DNA of 64,000 nucleotides from Alistipes muris. GTDB taxonomy: Bacteria; Bacteroidota; Bacteroidia; Bacteroidales; Rikenellaceae. Positions 17,420-24,834 of this stretch are shown piece after piece. A program made the position numbers and the translations under genes. The stretch spans positions 1-64,000 of the forward strand of contig NZ_CALPDD010000008.1 in the NCBI RefSeq assembly GCF_943193205.1, given 5' to 3'. The notes under the pieces are model-generated. The model searched no databases. It was not told the DNA's origin and saw only the letters and a list, made by a program, of their open reading frames with translations. How positions within the stretch are numbered: position 1 is the first letter of the stretch; every line of letters begins with the position of its first letter.

Positions 17420-17843
17420 GTGGATACGGACGGCGTTGGCCGTCGTCGCATTGCTTTCGGCTGCCTGCCGGACGCCCCATCGGTCGGTGGCGGCGGACGT
17501 CGACCCGTTGGGATGGAGCGGGGCGGCCGAGTTGACGGTGCCGAATTCCGATACGCTCGCCCGGTGCGACCTGTCGTTTTTCCTGCGCTTCGACCCTCGG
17601 TTCAAGGACGATACGCTGACTTTGCATGTTGAGGTGCGCACGCCCGATTCGTTGCTTTTCGCCGAGCCGTTTCTCTTTTGTGCGACGCACGTGCGCCATC
17701 CCGCGGCGGTCTTCCACGAATCGGCGGCGGTCTATCGCAGGCGGGCGGTTTTCGGCCGCAGCGGCGACTACCGTTTTTCGGTGACCCCTGCCCGCAGGGT
17801 CGTGGGCGTCGAAGCCGTGGGGCTGTATGTAGAGACCAAGTAA
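17409..17843 (+). CDS. gldH: GldH-like lipoprotein
   Basis: This 144-residue lipoprotein begins with a signal peptide ending in the lipobox LLSAAC (Cys about residue 19). GldH is needed for gliding in flavobacteria but also occurs in non-gliding Bacteroidales, where its role is unknown. Assignment rests on size, the lipobox, the beta-rich body and the position directly after the PSP1 gene, a common arrangement. The GTG at 17409 is preferred because it yields the lipoprotein signal; it overlaps the preceding gene by 11 bp. No ATG is available before the lipobox. trmB follows after 1 bp. Confidence 0.7.
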   Translation: MRTKWIRTALAVVALLSAACRTPHRSVAADVDPLGWSGAAELTVPNSDTLARCDLSFFLRFDPRFKDDTLTLHVEVRTPDSLLFAEPFLFCATHVRHPAAVFHESAAVYRRRAVFGRSGDYRFSVTPARRVVGVEAVGLYVETK

Positions 17844-17844
17844 G

Positions 17845-18597
17845 ATGGGAAAAGACAAACTCCGCAAATTCCGCGAAAACCTCGGTTTCGCCTGTTTCGT
17901 GCAGCCCGGGTTCGACGACGTGTTCCGCTGCGACCACCCGTTGAAAGGGCATTGGAACCGCGATTTCTTCAAGAACGACCGTCCTGTCGTGCTGGAACTG
18001 GGTTGCGGCAAGGGCGAATATACCGTGGCATTGGCCGAGCGCGACCCTTCGCGCAACTTCATCGGCATCGACATCAAGGGGGCCCGCATGTGGCGCGGTG
18101 CCAAGACTGCGACCGAGCGGCAGATGACCAACGTCGGATTCCTGCGTACCCGCATCGAATTTCTCGGGGGCCTGTTCGCCGAGGGCGAGGTCTCCGAAAT
18201 CTGGATTACCTTTCCCGACCCGCAGCTCAAGAGCCGCCGGGCCAAGAAGCGCCTCACCTCGCCCCTCTTTCTGGAACGTTATGCCCGTTTGCTGCGGCCC
18301 GAGGGGTTGATCCATCTGAAGACCGATTCCCAGCATCTCTACGGTTATACCGCCGAGGTCATCCGTCGTTACGGTTTGCCGTGCGAGGTCTCGAATCCCG
18401 ACATCTACGGTTCGGGTTTCGCCGACGAGGTGCTTTCCGTCAAGACGGCCTACGAGCAGCGGTTCCTCGAAATGGGGCTTCCTATTACCTATACGCGCTT
18501 TTCCTTGGGCGGGCGCCGCGAGTTCGGGTGGTTCGATTGGGACGAGGACGACAAGCTCGACAAGGATTGCGAGGAGAGCCGCGTCCGCGCGTTCTGA
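17845..18597 (+). CDS. trmB: tRNA (guanine-N7)-methyltransferase
   Basis: This 250-residue enzyme methylates G46 in the variable loop of tRNAs using S-adenosylmethionine. The SAM motif VVLELGCGKGEYT (residues about 48-60) and the next acidic strand IGIDIKGARMWRGAKTA are intact. The family motif ITFPDPQLKSRRAKKRLTSP (near residues 125-145) is diagnostic for TrmB. The C-terminus ends with a short acidic/basic tail. It is the third gene of the PSP1-gldH-trmB unit. The stretch after it holds no obvious terminator reading rightward. Confidence 0.93.
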   Translation: MGKDKLRKFRENLGFACFVQPGFDDVFRCDHPLKGHWNRDFFKNDRPVVLELGCGKGEYTVALAERDPSRNFIGIDIKGARMWRGAKTATERQMTNVGFLRTRIEFLGGLFAEGEVSEIWITFPDPQLKSRRAKKRLTSPLFLERYARLLRPEGLIHLKTDSQHLYGYTAEVIRRYGLPCEVSNPDIYGSGFADEVLSVKTAYEQRFLEMGLPITYTRFSLGGRREFGWFDWDEDDKLDKDCEESRVRAF

Positions 18598-18621
18598 AAT
18601 CATCGTTTTTTTTCGGTGCAT

Positions 18622-18654
18622 AAAAAAACACCGTCCGAATATTTCCGGACGGTG
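18622..18654 (-). terminator. Terminator of the candidate small RNA
   Basis: CACCGTCCG (18629-18637) and CGGACGGTG (18646-18654) form a perfect 9-bp stem. On the minus strand seven U follow it; on the plus strand no T run follows, so it works leftward. Confidence 0.85.
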
Positions 18655-18713
18655 CCCCGAAGGGTGTGGAGTTGCGTCAACATCCCAGCACCGGGCTATC
18701 CAGCTTCGGCCCG
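18622..18713 (-). ncRNA. Candidate small RNA, family not recognised
   Basis: A minus-strand promoter (18752-18720) points into a 92-nt stretch that ends in a strong terminator (18654-18622) without any reading frame. The predicted RNA has a first hairpin CCGGGC/GCCCGG around a 12-nt loop, a short GTTG/CAAC hairpin, a CCCTTCGGGG hairpin, and then the terminator hairpin. A GGTGC segment near 18680 could pair with GCACC just before the terminator and compete with it. It does not match the SRP, 6S or tmRNA patterns I know. It could instead be an orphan attenuator. It lies between convergent trmB and the ferredoxin gene. Confidence 0.5.
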
Positions 18714-18719
18714 GCAGTG

Positions 18720-18802
18720 CAAAGATACGAATAAGCCGAGCGGAATGTCAAATTTATTTGGGCATTCCCGAGACGGGAGTATCTAAGACGAAGTCAAAGA
18801 TA
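18720..18802 (-). repeat. Promoter-hairpin repeat unit, locus 3 (minus strand)
   Basis: Read on the minus strand, one full unit runs from TATCTTTG (18802-18795) to TATCTTTG (18727-18720), 75 bp apart. Between them lie the imperfect palindrome partner AGATACT, CCCGTCTCGG, and a hairpin with arms GGAATG (18742-18747) and CATTCC (18763-18768), plus inner CAAAT/ATTTG, then CGCTCGGCTTATTCG. The hairpin core is nearly the same as unit 2 at locus 2. The last box, with TTTG at 18752-18749, forms a complete promoter (21 bp spacing). Confidence 0.78.
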
Positions 18803-18962
18803 CAAAAATCCCCCCCCCGCAAATTTCAGACCAAAATAACGGTGAAAAGACCGTAACGTGTTATTTTGTTAACAGATACGGGCGCAATCATATTTCGTTC
18901 GGATGCGGCGGCCGTCTGTTTTCGGCGATTCCGTTCCGTGGTTCGCATTCGTTGCGTTCCAC
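18803..18962. other. Intergenic stretch with poly-C tract and nested inverted repeat
   Basis: A run of nine C (18810-18818) is followed by a nested inverted repeat: CAAAATAAC (18832-18840) with GTTATTTTG (18860-18868), and inside it ACGGT/ACCGT around GAAAAG. No T run follows, so it is not a typical terminator. No gene is visible. Confidence 0.5.
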
Positions 18963-18995
18963 AAAAAAAACGCTCCCAAGAAAGGGAGCGTTTTT
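18963..18995 (-). terminator. Terminator of the ferredoxin gene
   Basis: AACGCTCCC (18969-18977) and GGGAGCGTT (18984-18992) form a perfect stem with loop AAGAAA, followed on the minus strand by eight U. Confidence 0.9.
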
Positions 18996-19015
18996 GCTTA
19001 TGCGTTCGGCGGAAC

Positions 19016-19183
19016 TTATTCCGATACGATCGCCTCGCTGGGGCAGACGCCTGCGCAGGTGCCGCAGTCGATGCACTTGTCGGGGTCGATGACATAAATG
19101 TCGCCGGCCGAGATGGCCTCGACGGGGCATTCGCCGATGCAGGTGCCGCAGGCAACGCAGGAGTCGGTAATTTTGTAAGCCAT
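19016..19183 (-). CDS. 2[4Fe-4S] ferredoxin, 55 residues
   Basis: This small electron carrier is a clostridial-type ferredoxin. It has two complete cluster motifs, Cys9/12/15/19 (CVACGTCIGECP) and Cys37/40/43/47 (CIDCGTCAGVCP), in the pseudo-twofold arrangement of the family. It starts with MAYKITDS and ends IVSE. The length of 55 residues is normal. It has its own promoter (19254-19224), which overlaps the 3' end of serS, and its own terminator. Likely users are pyruvate:ferredoxin oxidoreductase and the Rnf complex encoded at the right end of this window, by inference. Confidence 0.96.
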   Translation of the reverse strand: MAYKITDSCVACGTCIGECPVEAISAGDIYVIDPDKCIDCGTCAGVCPSEAIVSE

Positions 19184-19223
19184 GGTTTCGTTAAGAATTA
19201 ATTGTTAATGTGTGTTCGGTTAG

Positions 19224-19254
19224 CAAATATACGGATTTATTTGATAATATCAAA
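19224..19254 (-). promoter_or_regulatory. Promoter of the ferredoxin gene
   Basis: On the minus strand TTTG (19254-19251) and TATATTTG (19231-19224) are 19 bp apart. The -33 element lies within the last codons of serS. Confidence 0.78.
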
Positions 19255-20508
19255 TCCGGTGTAGGGAATCAGCGCTTCGGGGATGCGGATGCCCTCGGGC
19301 GTCTGGTTGTTTTCCAGCAGCGCCGCCACGATGCGCGGCAGGGCCAGCGACGAGCCGTTGAGCGTGTGGGCCAGCTGGGTCTTCTTCTCGTCGTCGCGGT
19401 AGCGCAGTTTCAGGCGGTTGGCCTGGAACGACTCGAAGTTCGACACCGACGAGACTTCCAGCCAGCGTTTCTGCGCTTCGGAGTAGACCTCGAAGTCGTA
19501 GGTCAGCGCCGAGGTGAACGACATGTCGCCGCCGCACAGCCGCAGGATGCGGTAGGGCAGTCCCAGCGACTGGACGATGGATTCCACGTGGGCCACCATC
19601 CCGTCGAGCGCTTCATACGAGGTCTCGGGCAGCGACAGCTGTACGATTTCCACCTTGTCGAATTGGTGCAGGCGGTTCAGTCCGCGCACGTCCTTGCCGT
19701 AGGAGCCCGCTTCGCGGCGGAAGCACGGCGTGTAGGCGGTCATCTTCACCGGGAAATCGTTCTTGTCGAGAATGACGTCGCGGAAGATGTTGGTCACCGG
19801 AACTTCGGCCGTCGGCACCAGATAGTAGTTGTCCGCCGTCGCGTGGTACATCTGCCCTTCCTTGTCGGGCAGCTGGCCCGTGCCGAAGCCCGAGGCTTCG
19901 TTGACCATCACGGGCGGTTCCACTTCCAGGTAGCCCGCACGGGTGTTGCAGTCCAGGAAATAGTTGATCAGCGCACGTTGCAGGCGGGCGCCCTTGCCTT
20001 TGTAGACCGGGAACCCCGCGCCCGTCAGCTTCACGCCTAAGTCGAAGTCGATGATGTCGTATTTGCGGGCCAGTTCCCAGTGGGGCAGCGGGTTCTCCGG
20101 CAGCGCCGTGTAGTTTTCCACCAGTTTCACCACTACGTTGTCTTCGGCCGTCCTGCCTTCCGGGACGATTTCGGCCGGGAAGTTGGGCAGCGTCACCAGC
20201 GTCGCCTGGAGTTCGTCCTGCACTTCTTTCGATTCGGTTTGCAGTTGCGAGGACTTCTCTTTCAGGTCGCTTACGAAGCGTTTGCGTTCTTCGGCTTCGT
20301 CGCGGCGGCCCTGGCCCATCAGCGCGCCGATCTCCTTGGCGGCCTTGTTCTGGGCGGCCAGCGTGGCGTCCAGTTCTGCCTGAATGGCCTTGCGGCGGTC
20401 GTCCAGCGTCAGAATCCGGTCGACTGCCGGGGCGGCGTCCACGCCTTTCTTGGCCAGTCGGCGCACGGCGGCCGCTTTGTCGTCGCGGATTTGTTTTATC
20501 GTCAGCAT
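19237..20508 (-). CDS. serS: Seryl-tRNA synthetase
   Basis: This 423-residue class II synthetase charges tRNA-Ser. The N-terminal coiled-coil arm (residues about 1-105, with the EIGALMGQGRRDEAEERK region) reads the tRNA extra arm. The catalytic core has motif 2 in TPCFRREAGSYGKDVRGL and motif 3 in the LALPRIVAALLENNQ segment near the C-terminus. The length and domain order are standard. It diverges from the U32 gene, with a -7 box TAATTTTG on the minus strand at 20543-20536. The ferredoxin gene follows on the same strand but with its own promoter. Confidence 0.97.
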   Translation of the reverse strand: MLTIKQIRDDKAAAVRRLAKKGVDAAPAVDRILTLDDRRKAIQAELDATLAAQNKAAKEIGALMGQGRRDEAEERKRFVSDLKEKSSQLQTESKEVQDELQATLVTLPNFPAEIVPEGRTAEDNVVVKLVENYTALPENPLPHWELARKYDIIDFDLGVKLTGAGFPVYKGKGARLQRALINYFLDCNTRAGYLEVEPPVMVNEASGFGTGQLPDKEGQMYHATADNYYLVPTAEVPVTNIFRDVILDKNDFPVKMTAYTPCFRREAGSYGKDVRGLNRLHQFDKVEIVQLSLPETSYEALDGMVAHVESIVQSLGLPYRILRLCGGDMSFTSALTYDFEVYSEAQKRWLEVSSVSNFESFQANRLKLRYRDDEKKTQLAHTLNGSSLALPRIVAALLENNQTPEGIRIPEALIPYTGFDIIK

Positions 20509-20567
20509 GGTTCGGAATGTTTGTTATACGAATCGCAAAATTATAAAACTTATTCCGGATTTTATCG

Positions 20568-20575
20568 TAATTTTG
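20568..20575 (+). promoter_or_regulatory. -7 box of the U32-family gene
   Basis: TAATTTTG at 20568-20575 matches the -7 consensus; no clear -33 element is visible. The divergent serS box (CAAAATTA, 20536-20543) is 25 bp away, so the two promoters are close to back to back. Confidence 0.6.
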
Positions 20576-20593
20576 CTAAAAATTCCTCCCTGC

Positions 20594-22402
20594 GTGAAAA
20601 CCGTCGAGTTGTTGGCTCCGGCCAAAGATTACCTTTCCGCCGTCGCGGCCGTCGACAGCGGGGCCGACGCCGTCTATATCGGCGGCGCCCGGTTCGGGGC
20701 GCGGCAGGCCGCCGGCAACGACGTCGGAGAGATTGCACGCGTGGCGGACTACGCCCATCGGTTCGGCGTCCGGGTCCACGCCACGCTCAATACATTGTTG
20801 TGGGACAGTGAGTTGGAGGATGCCGAGGCGCAGGCCCGCGAGCTGATCGCCGCCGGGGTCGATGCCCTCATCGTGCAGGACATGGCTTTGCGGCGGATGA
20901 ATCTGCCCGTCGAGCTGCACGCATCGACGCAGGTTTCGGTCCGTACGCCTGCAATGGCCCGGTTCCTCGGCGAGGCGGGGTTCGCCCGCGTCATCCTCGA
21001 ACGGGCCTTGTCGCTCGACGAAATCCGCGCCGTCTGCGCCGCGACCGACGCCGAGGTCGAATGTTTCGTCCACGGCGCCATCTGCGTGGGTTACAGCGGC
21101 CGTTGTTTCCTCTCGCGTTCGGTCTCCGGGCGCAGCGGCAACCGCGGGGCATGCAGCCAGCCTTGCCGCCTGCCGTGGGACCTGACCGACGGGGCCGGAC
21201 ATACCTATCTGAAATCCAGGCATCTGCTGTCGGTGCGCGACATGAATCTGTCGCAGCGCATCGGCGACTTGCTCGACGCGGGCGTCACTTCGCTCAAAAT
21301 CGAGGGGCGGCTCAAGGATGTCAATTATATTCGTAACGTCGTGGCCGCCTATCGGCAGGCCGTGGACCAGGCGTTGGCTGCGCGGCCCGGGCTGCGGCGG
21401 TCGTCGGTGGGGGAGAGCATTCCCGATTTCGCGCCCGACCCCTCCAAGAGTTTCACCCGCGGCGAATCGCAGTTCTTCTTCGACGGCAGGCGGGCGGGCG
21501 TCGCGTCGTTCGACACGCCCAAGTCGGTCGGCGAGCGCATCGGCCGCGTCGCGCAGGTCGGGCCCAAGGGGTTCCGGTTGGAGCGCCCGGCCGATTTGGC
21601 GCCCGGCGACGGCATCTGTTTCGTGCGGGACGGCGAGTTGGTCGGTACCCATGTCAACGCCGCCGAGGGGCCGCGCGTCGAGCCCAACCGGATGGACGGC
21701 ATCGCGCCGGGGACCGAAATCTTCCGCAATTACGACCATCGGTTCAACAAGCTGCTGTCGGCCAGCCGTATGCGCCGGGCAATACCTGTCACGGCTTTAG
21801 TCGAGGTCACGGCGTCCGGCATCCGGTTGGTTTTTACCGATTGCGAGGGCATTTCCGCGGAGGTAGGGCGTGCGGCAGAGTTCGCCGCGGCCAAAAATCC
21901 CGATGCCAATGCGGCGGCCATCCGCACGCAGGCGGCACGGAGCGGCGATACGATTTTCGCGGTCGGCGGGGTCGAGGTGGTCGGCGGGGAACGCTTCGTT
22001 CCGGCGTCGCTGGTGGCCGAGTTGCGGCGCGAGGGGCTCGAAAAGCTGTTGCAGGCGCGTGCGGCCCGTCCCCGCAGTCATCGTATCCTGCCCGAGAATC
22101 CCGCGGCCCGCTATCCGTCGCCGACGGTGACCGCCGAGGAGAATGTGACCAACCGCCTTGCCGAAGCCTTTTACCGCGACCACGGGGTGCAGCATGTCGA
22201 GCCGCCGCTGGAGCTGGCGCCTTCGTTCGAGGGGCGGTGCGTCATGCGGTCGGCCTACTGCATCCGCCGCGAAATCGGCGAGTGCCTGCGCGAGCGGCCG
22301 CGGCTGCAGGGCGACCTTTATATAGAGCACGGTGCGCAGCGTTACCGGTTGGAGTTCGACTGCGCGCATTGCGAGATGAAGTTGATAGCGGCCGAAAAAT
22401 AA
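20594..22402 (+). CDS. U32 family protease-like RNA hydroxylation protein (TrhP/RlhA type)
   Basis: This 602-residue protein belongs to the U32 'collagenase' family, whose E. coli members TrhP and RlhA are needed for hydroxylation of tRNA U34 and 23S rRNA C2501. The U32 core begins VELLAPAKDYLSAVAAV (residues 3-19). It contains the hallmark Cys cluster, CFVHGAICVGYSGRCFLSR and GNRGACSQPCRLPW. A DUF3656-like extension follows (about residues 330-520), as in RlhA-length proteins. The start is the GTG at 20594, 18 bp after a -7 box; an upstream in-frame ATG lies inside divergent serS. Two further Cys in the last 20 residues (FDCAHCEMKL) may bind metal. Which RNA is modified is not determined. 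Confidence 0.88.
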   Translation: MKTVELLAPAKDYLSAVAAVDSGADAVYIGGARFGARQAAGNDVGEIARVADYAHRFGVRVHATLNTLLWDSELEDAEAQARELIAAGVDALIVQDMALRRMNLPVELHASTQVSVRTPAMARFLGEAGFARVILERALSLDEIRAVCAATDAEVECFVHGAICVGYSGRCFLSRSVSGRSGNRGACSQPCRLPWDLTDGAGHTYLKSRHLLSVRDMNLSQRIGDLLDAGVTSLKIEGRLKDVNYIRNVVAAYRQAVDQALAARPGLRRSSVGESIPDFAPDPSKSFTRGESQFFFDGRRAGVASFDTPKSVGERIGRVAQVGPKGFRLERPADLAPGDGICFVRDGELVGTHVNAAEGPRVEPNRMDGIAPGTEIFRNYDHRFNKLLSASRMRRAIPVTALVEVTASGIRLVFTDCEGISAEVGRAAEFAAAKNPDANAAAIRTQAARSGDTIFAVGGVEVVGGERFVPASLVAELRREGLEKLLQARAARPRSHRILPENPAARYPSPTVTAEENVTNRLAEAFYRDHGVQHVEPPLELAPSFEGRCVMRSAYCIRREIGECLRERPRLQGDLYIEHGAQRYRLEFDCAHCEMKLIAAEK

Positions 22403-22437
22403 CGCATGGCTCTCGGAGCTGCCCATAAATAAAACAT

Positions 22438-23319
22438 ATGCAGGAACAACTCACACCCCTTTTCGGGGACTACGAACTCATCGACACCGGCCATTTCGAG
22501 AAGCTCGAACGCTTCGGTCGTTTCGTCACGCGGCGTCCCGAGCCGCAGGCCATCTGGCGGCCGTCGCTCCCGTCCGGGGAGTGGGAGCGGGCCGATGCCG
22601 CTTTCCTGCGCGACGCCCGCAGCGACGAGCGGGGCGAGTGGCGGCTGCGGCCCGGCGTTCCCGACCGCTGGTCGGTGGGGTATCGGCTCGGCAGTACGGA
22701 GCTGCGCATGCGGCTGGGGCTCACGTCGTTCAAACACGTGGGCATCTTCCCCGAGCAGGCGGCCAACTGGGATTTCATCTACGACAGCTGCCTGCGTCTG
22801 AAGAGCGGGGGCGTGCGGCCGCGCGTGCTGAATCTGTTCGCCTATACGGGCGGCGCCACCTTGGCGGCCCGGGCCGCAGGGGCCGAGACCACGCATGTCG
22901 ATTCGGTGCGGCAGGTCGTCACGTGGGCGCGCGAGAACATGGAGACCAGCGGGTTGGACGGCGTGCGGTGGATTGTCGAAGATGCGCTCCGGTTCGTGCA
23001 GCGCGAGGTCCGGCGCGGCAACCGCTACCACGGCATCATCCTCGACCCTCCGGCCTACGGGCGCGGTGCCAACGGCGAAAAATGGATTTTGGAGGACAAC
23101 ATCTGCGAGATGCTCGAATGTTGCGCGCAGTTGCTGGAACCTGCTGGGGCCTTTCTGGTGCTCAACCTCTATTCGATGGGGCTTTCGTCCACGCTGGCCC
23201 GCACGGCCGTGCGGCAGGCTTTCGGTGCTCCGCGCGACGAGCAGTGGGGCGAGCTTTGTTTCTCCGACCGCGCCGGCAAGCAGCTGCCCTTGGGCACTTA
23301 CTATCGGTTTACAAGGTGA
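22438..23319 (+). CDS. Class I SAM-dependent methyltransferase, RlmI/RlmK-like
   Basis: This 293-residue protein has the fold and motifs of 23S rRNA methyltransferases of the RlmI/RlmK group. The SAM-binding strand is RVLNLFAYTGGATLAARAAG (about residues 130-149). The acidic second strand THVDSVRQVV and the catalytic-type motif ILDPPAYGRGANGEKW follow in the right order. An N-terminal beta-rich region of about 110 residues replaces the PUA domain of RlmI. It follows the U32 gene by 35 bp and is probably co-transcribed. The target nucleotide is not known. Confidence 0.85.
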   Translation: MQEQLTPLFGDYELIDTGHFEKLERFGRFVTRRPEPQAIWRPSLPSGEWERADAAFLRDARSDERGEWRLRPGVPDRWSVGYRLGSTELRMRLGLTSFKHVGIFPEQAANWDFIYDSCLRLKSGGVRPRVLNLFAYTGGATLAARAAGAETTHVDSVRQVVTWARENMETSGLDGVRWIVEDALRFVQREVRRGNRYHGIILDPPAYGRGANGEKWILEDNICEMLECCAQLLEPAGAFLVLNLYSMGLSSTLARTAVRQAFGAPRDEQWGELCFSDRAGKQLPLGTYYRFTR

Positions 23320-23686
23320 ACTTTGCGAGTAAGCGAGGGCAGAAGCTACCATAGGTAGATTATGCCGAGCGGGAGCAAAGTCAAGCCCTCGAAAAGGGCT
23401 TACAGGTGAAAGGTTCCATCGTAATCGCTTGTCATTCTCAGCGAAGCGAAGAATCTATAATTGTGCCTGTACAGATGTTTCGGACATATGCCGCAATTAT
23501 TTACTATTAATTATTCGGTGAAATAGCCCTGCGCGGCGCCCGGCTCGCGCTTACGCGCGACCGCCCCAGCCGGGCCCGCGAGTGGACTGCAGACGGGCGA
23601 AAAGATTCTTAACTGCGTTCGGAATAACGGCAGAATGTCATGTTGCGTTCGTCGGTTCGCTCTCGCTCAGAAGACACCTTATCCCC
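23320..23686. other. Non-coding stretch with dispersed repeats
   Basis: No gene is supported. The stretch holds a GTCATTCTCAGCGAAGCGAAGAATCT-type dispersed repeat (23431-23456). It also holds a partial copy (23531-23583) of one end of the structured repeat found at 44231-44476 and 49201-49456 (GCGCGGCGCCCGGCT...GGGCCCGCGA). Confidence 0.6.
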
Positions 23687-23712
23687 GCCTTGCTAAAACG
23701 TTTTAGCAAGGC
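23687..23712. repeat. 26-bp perfect palindrome centred on AAAACGTTTT
   Basis: Arms GCCTTGCTAAAAC and GTTTTAGCAAGGC meet without a spacer. The palindrome touches the stop codon of the leftward chromate-transporter gene. Related palindromes lie at 29911-29950, 48555-48568 and 49164-49183. Confidence 0.9.
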
Positions 23713-24288
23713 CTAAAACAGATAGTAAATCCCTATTCCCGCCGCGGCCGAAAGGCATATCAGCAGAATCGGGTTGACCTTGCGCCACGAGCCGACGAAG
23801 ACGGCGCCGAACAGCGCCCAGCTCCAGCCGTCGATGAAGTTGAGGTCGTCGGGGTTGTCGCTGCGGGGGAATATCAGCAGCAGCGCCGCGGCCGCAATCA
23901 TGCCGATGACCACAGGCCGCATGCCCCGCATGGCCCCCTCGACCCAGCGGTTTCCCTTGAGTTTCAGGAAGAAGCGCGCCACCAGCATCATCAGCGTCAG
24001 CGACGGCAGGCACACCGCCAGCGTGGCGATGACCGAGCCGAGGATGCCGCACCACGTGTGGCCCGTCTGCAAGCCCACCGTATAGCCTACGTAGGTCGCC
24101 GAGTTGATGGCGATGGGTCCCGGCGTTATCTGCGACACGGCCACGATGTCGGCGAATTGGGCGTTGGTCATCCAGCCGTGCTGCACGACCACTTCGTTCT
24201 GGATAAGCGACAGCATCGCGTAGCCGCCGCCGAATCCGAAGAATCCGATTTTCAGATAGCTGACGAAAAGTTGCCACAGCACTATCAT
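23713..24288 (-). CDS. Chromate transporter family protein, second half-size subunit
   Basis: This 191-residue membrane protein is a short-chain ChrA family member (one CHR domain, about six helices). The family signature FFGFGGGYAMLSLIQNEVV (residues about 14-32) and the SQITPGPIAINSATYVGY motif are clear. The start codon overlaps the stop codon of the preceding half-gene by ATGA, so the two are translationally coupled and probably form a heterodimer. Short-chain pairs are common in anaerobes; chromate export has been shown for some family members, but the natural substrate may differ. A perfect palindrome touches its stop codon. Confidence 0.92.
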   Translation of the reverse strand: MIVLWQLFVSYLKIGFFGFGGGYAMLSLIQNEVVVQHGWMTNAQFADIVAVSQITPGPIAINSATYVGYTVGLQTGHTWCGILGSVIATLAVCLPSLTLMMLVARFFLKLKGNRWVEGAMRGMRPVVIGMIAAAALLLIFPRSDNPDDLNFIDGWSWALFGAVFVGSWRKVNPILLICLSAAAGIGIYYLF

Positions 24289-24833
24289 CGGGTGCCTCCT
24301 TTCCTGTGAGCCGCGGCCAGTTCCCACGCCATGCCCGCTACGGCCGCGCCCGCCAGCACATAGATGGGCGACCAGCCCAGCCCCCAGATGGCCAGCGCGG
24401 CCGCCGCGATTACGGCGAACATGGTCCAGTGCATGCCCCGCGCCAGCGAGATGACCGGGCCGATGATAAGCGCCACCACCGCCGGGCGCATCCCCTTGAA
24501 CGCCGCGTCCACGACCGGGTTCTGCCGGATGTCGGCGAAGAAAAGCGCTATCAGCAGGATGATGGTGAACGAGGGCAGAATCGTCCCCGTCAGCGCCGCC
24601 AGCGCGCCCCGCAGGCCGCGTATGCGGTAGCCCACGAAGACCGCCGTGTTGACCGCTATGGGGCCCGGCACCGATTGGGCCAGGGTCAGCAGGTCCAGAA
24701 ATTCGCGCCGTTCGACCCATCCCCGGCGGTCGATGACCTCCTGTTCGATGAGCGGAATCATGGCGTAGCCGCCGCCGAAGGTGAAAAGTCCGATTTTGAA
24801 GAACGTGCCGAAGATGATGGGCAGCCGTTGCAT
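24285..24833 (-). CDS. Chromate transporter family protein, first half-size subunit
   Basis: This 182-residue membrane protein is the partner of the overlapping downstream ChrA half. It has the same CHR signature, LFTFGGGYAMIPLIEQEVI (residues about 15-33), followed by LAQSVPGPIAVNTAVFVGYR. It has about six predicted helices and ends in a short basic tail. It begins 1 bp after the NuoB-like gene ends, so the three genes (NuoB-like, ChrA-1, ChrA-2) appear to be one leftward operon. What links an electron-transfer-like protein with anion transport is unknown. Confidence 0.92.
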   Translation of the reverse strand: MQRLPIIFGTFFKIGLFTFGGGYAMIPLIEQEVIDRRGWVERREFLDLLTLAQSVPGPIAVNTAVFVGYRIRGLRGALAALTGTILPSFTIILLIALFFADIRQNPVVDAAFKGMRPAVVALIIGPVISLARGMHWTMFAVIAAAALAIWGLGWSPIYVLAGAAVAGMAWELAAAHRKGGTR

Positions 24834-24834
24834 G

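Noticed and set aside
18622-18713. SRP RNA, 6S RNA or tmRNA
   Set aside because: No GGAA-tetraloop SRP domain, too short for 6S or tmRNA, and no tRNA-like end.
23713-24833. A single chromate transporter gene split by a frameshift
   Set aside because: Each half has its own start and the full CHR motif set, and the ATGA overlap is a normal coupling; this is the known short-chain pair arrangement.
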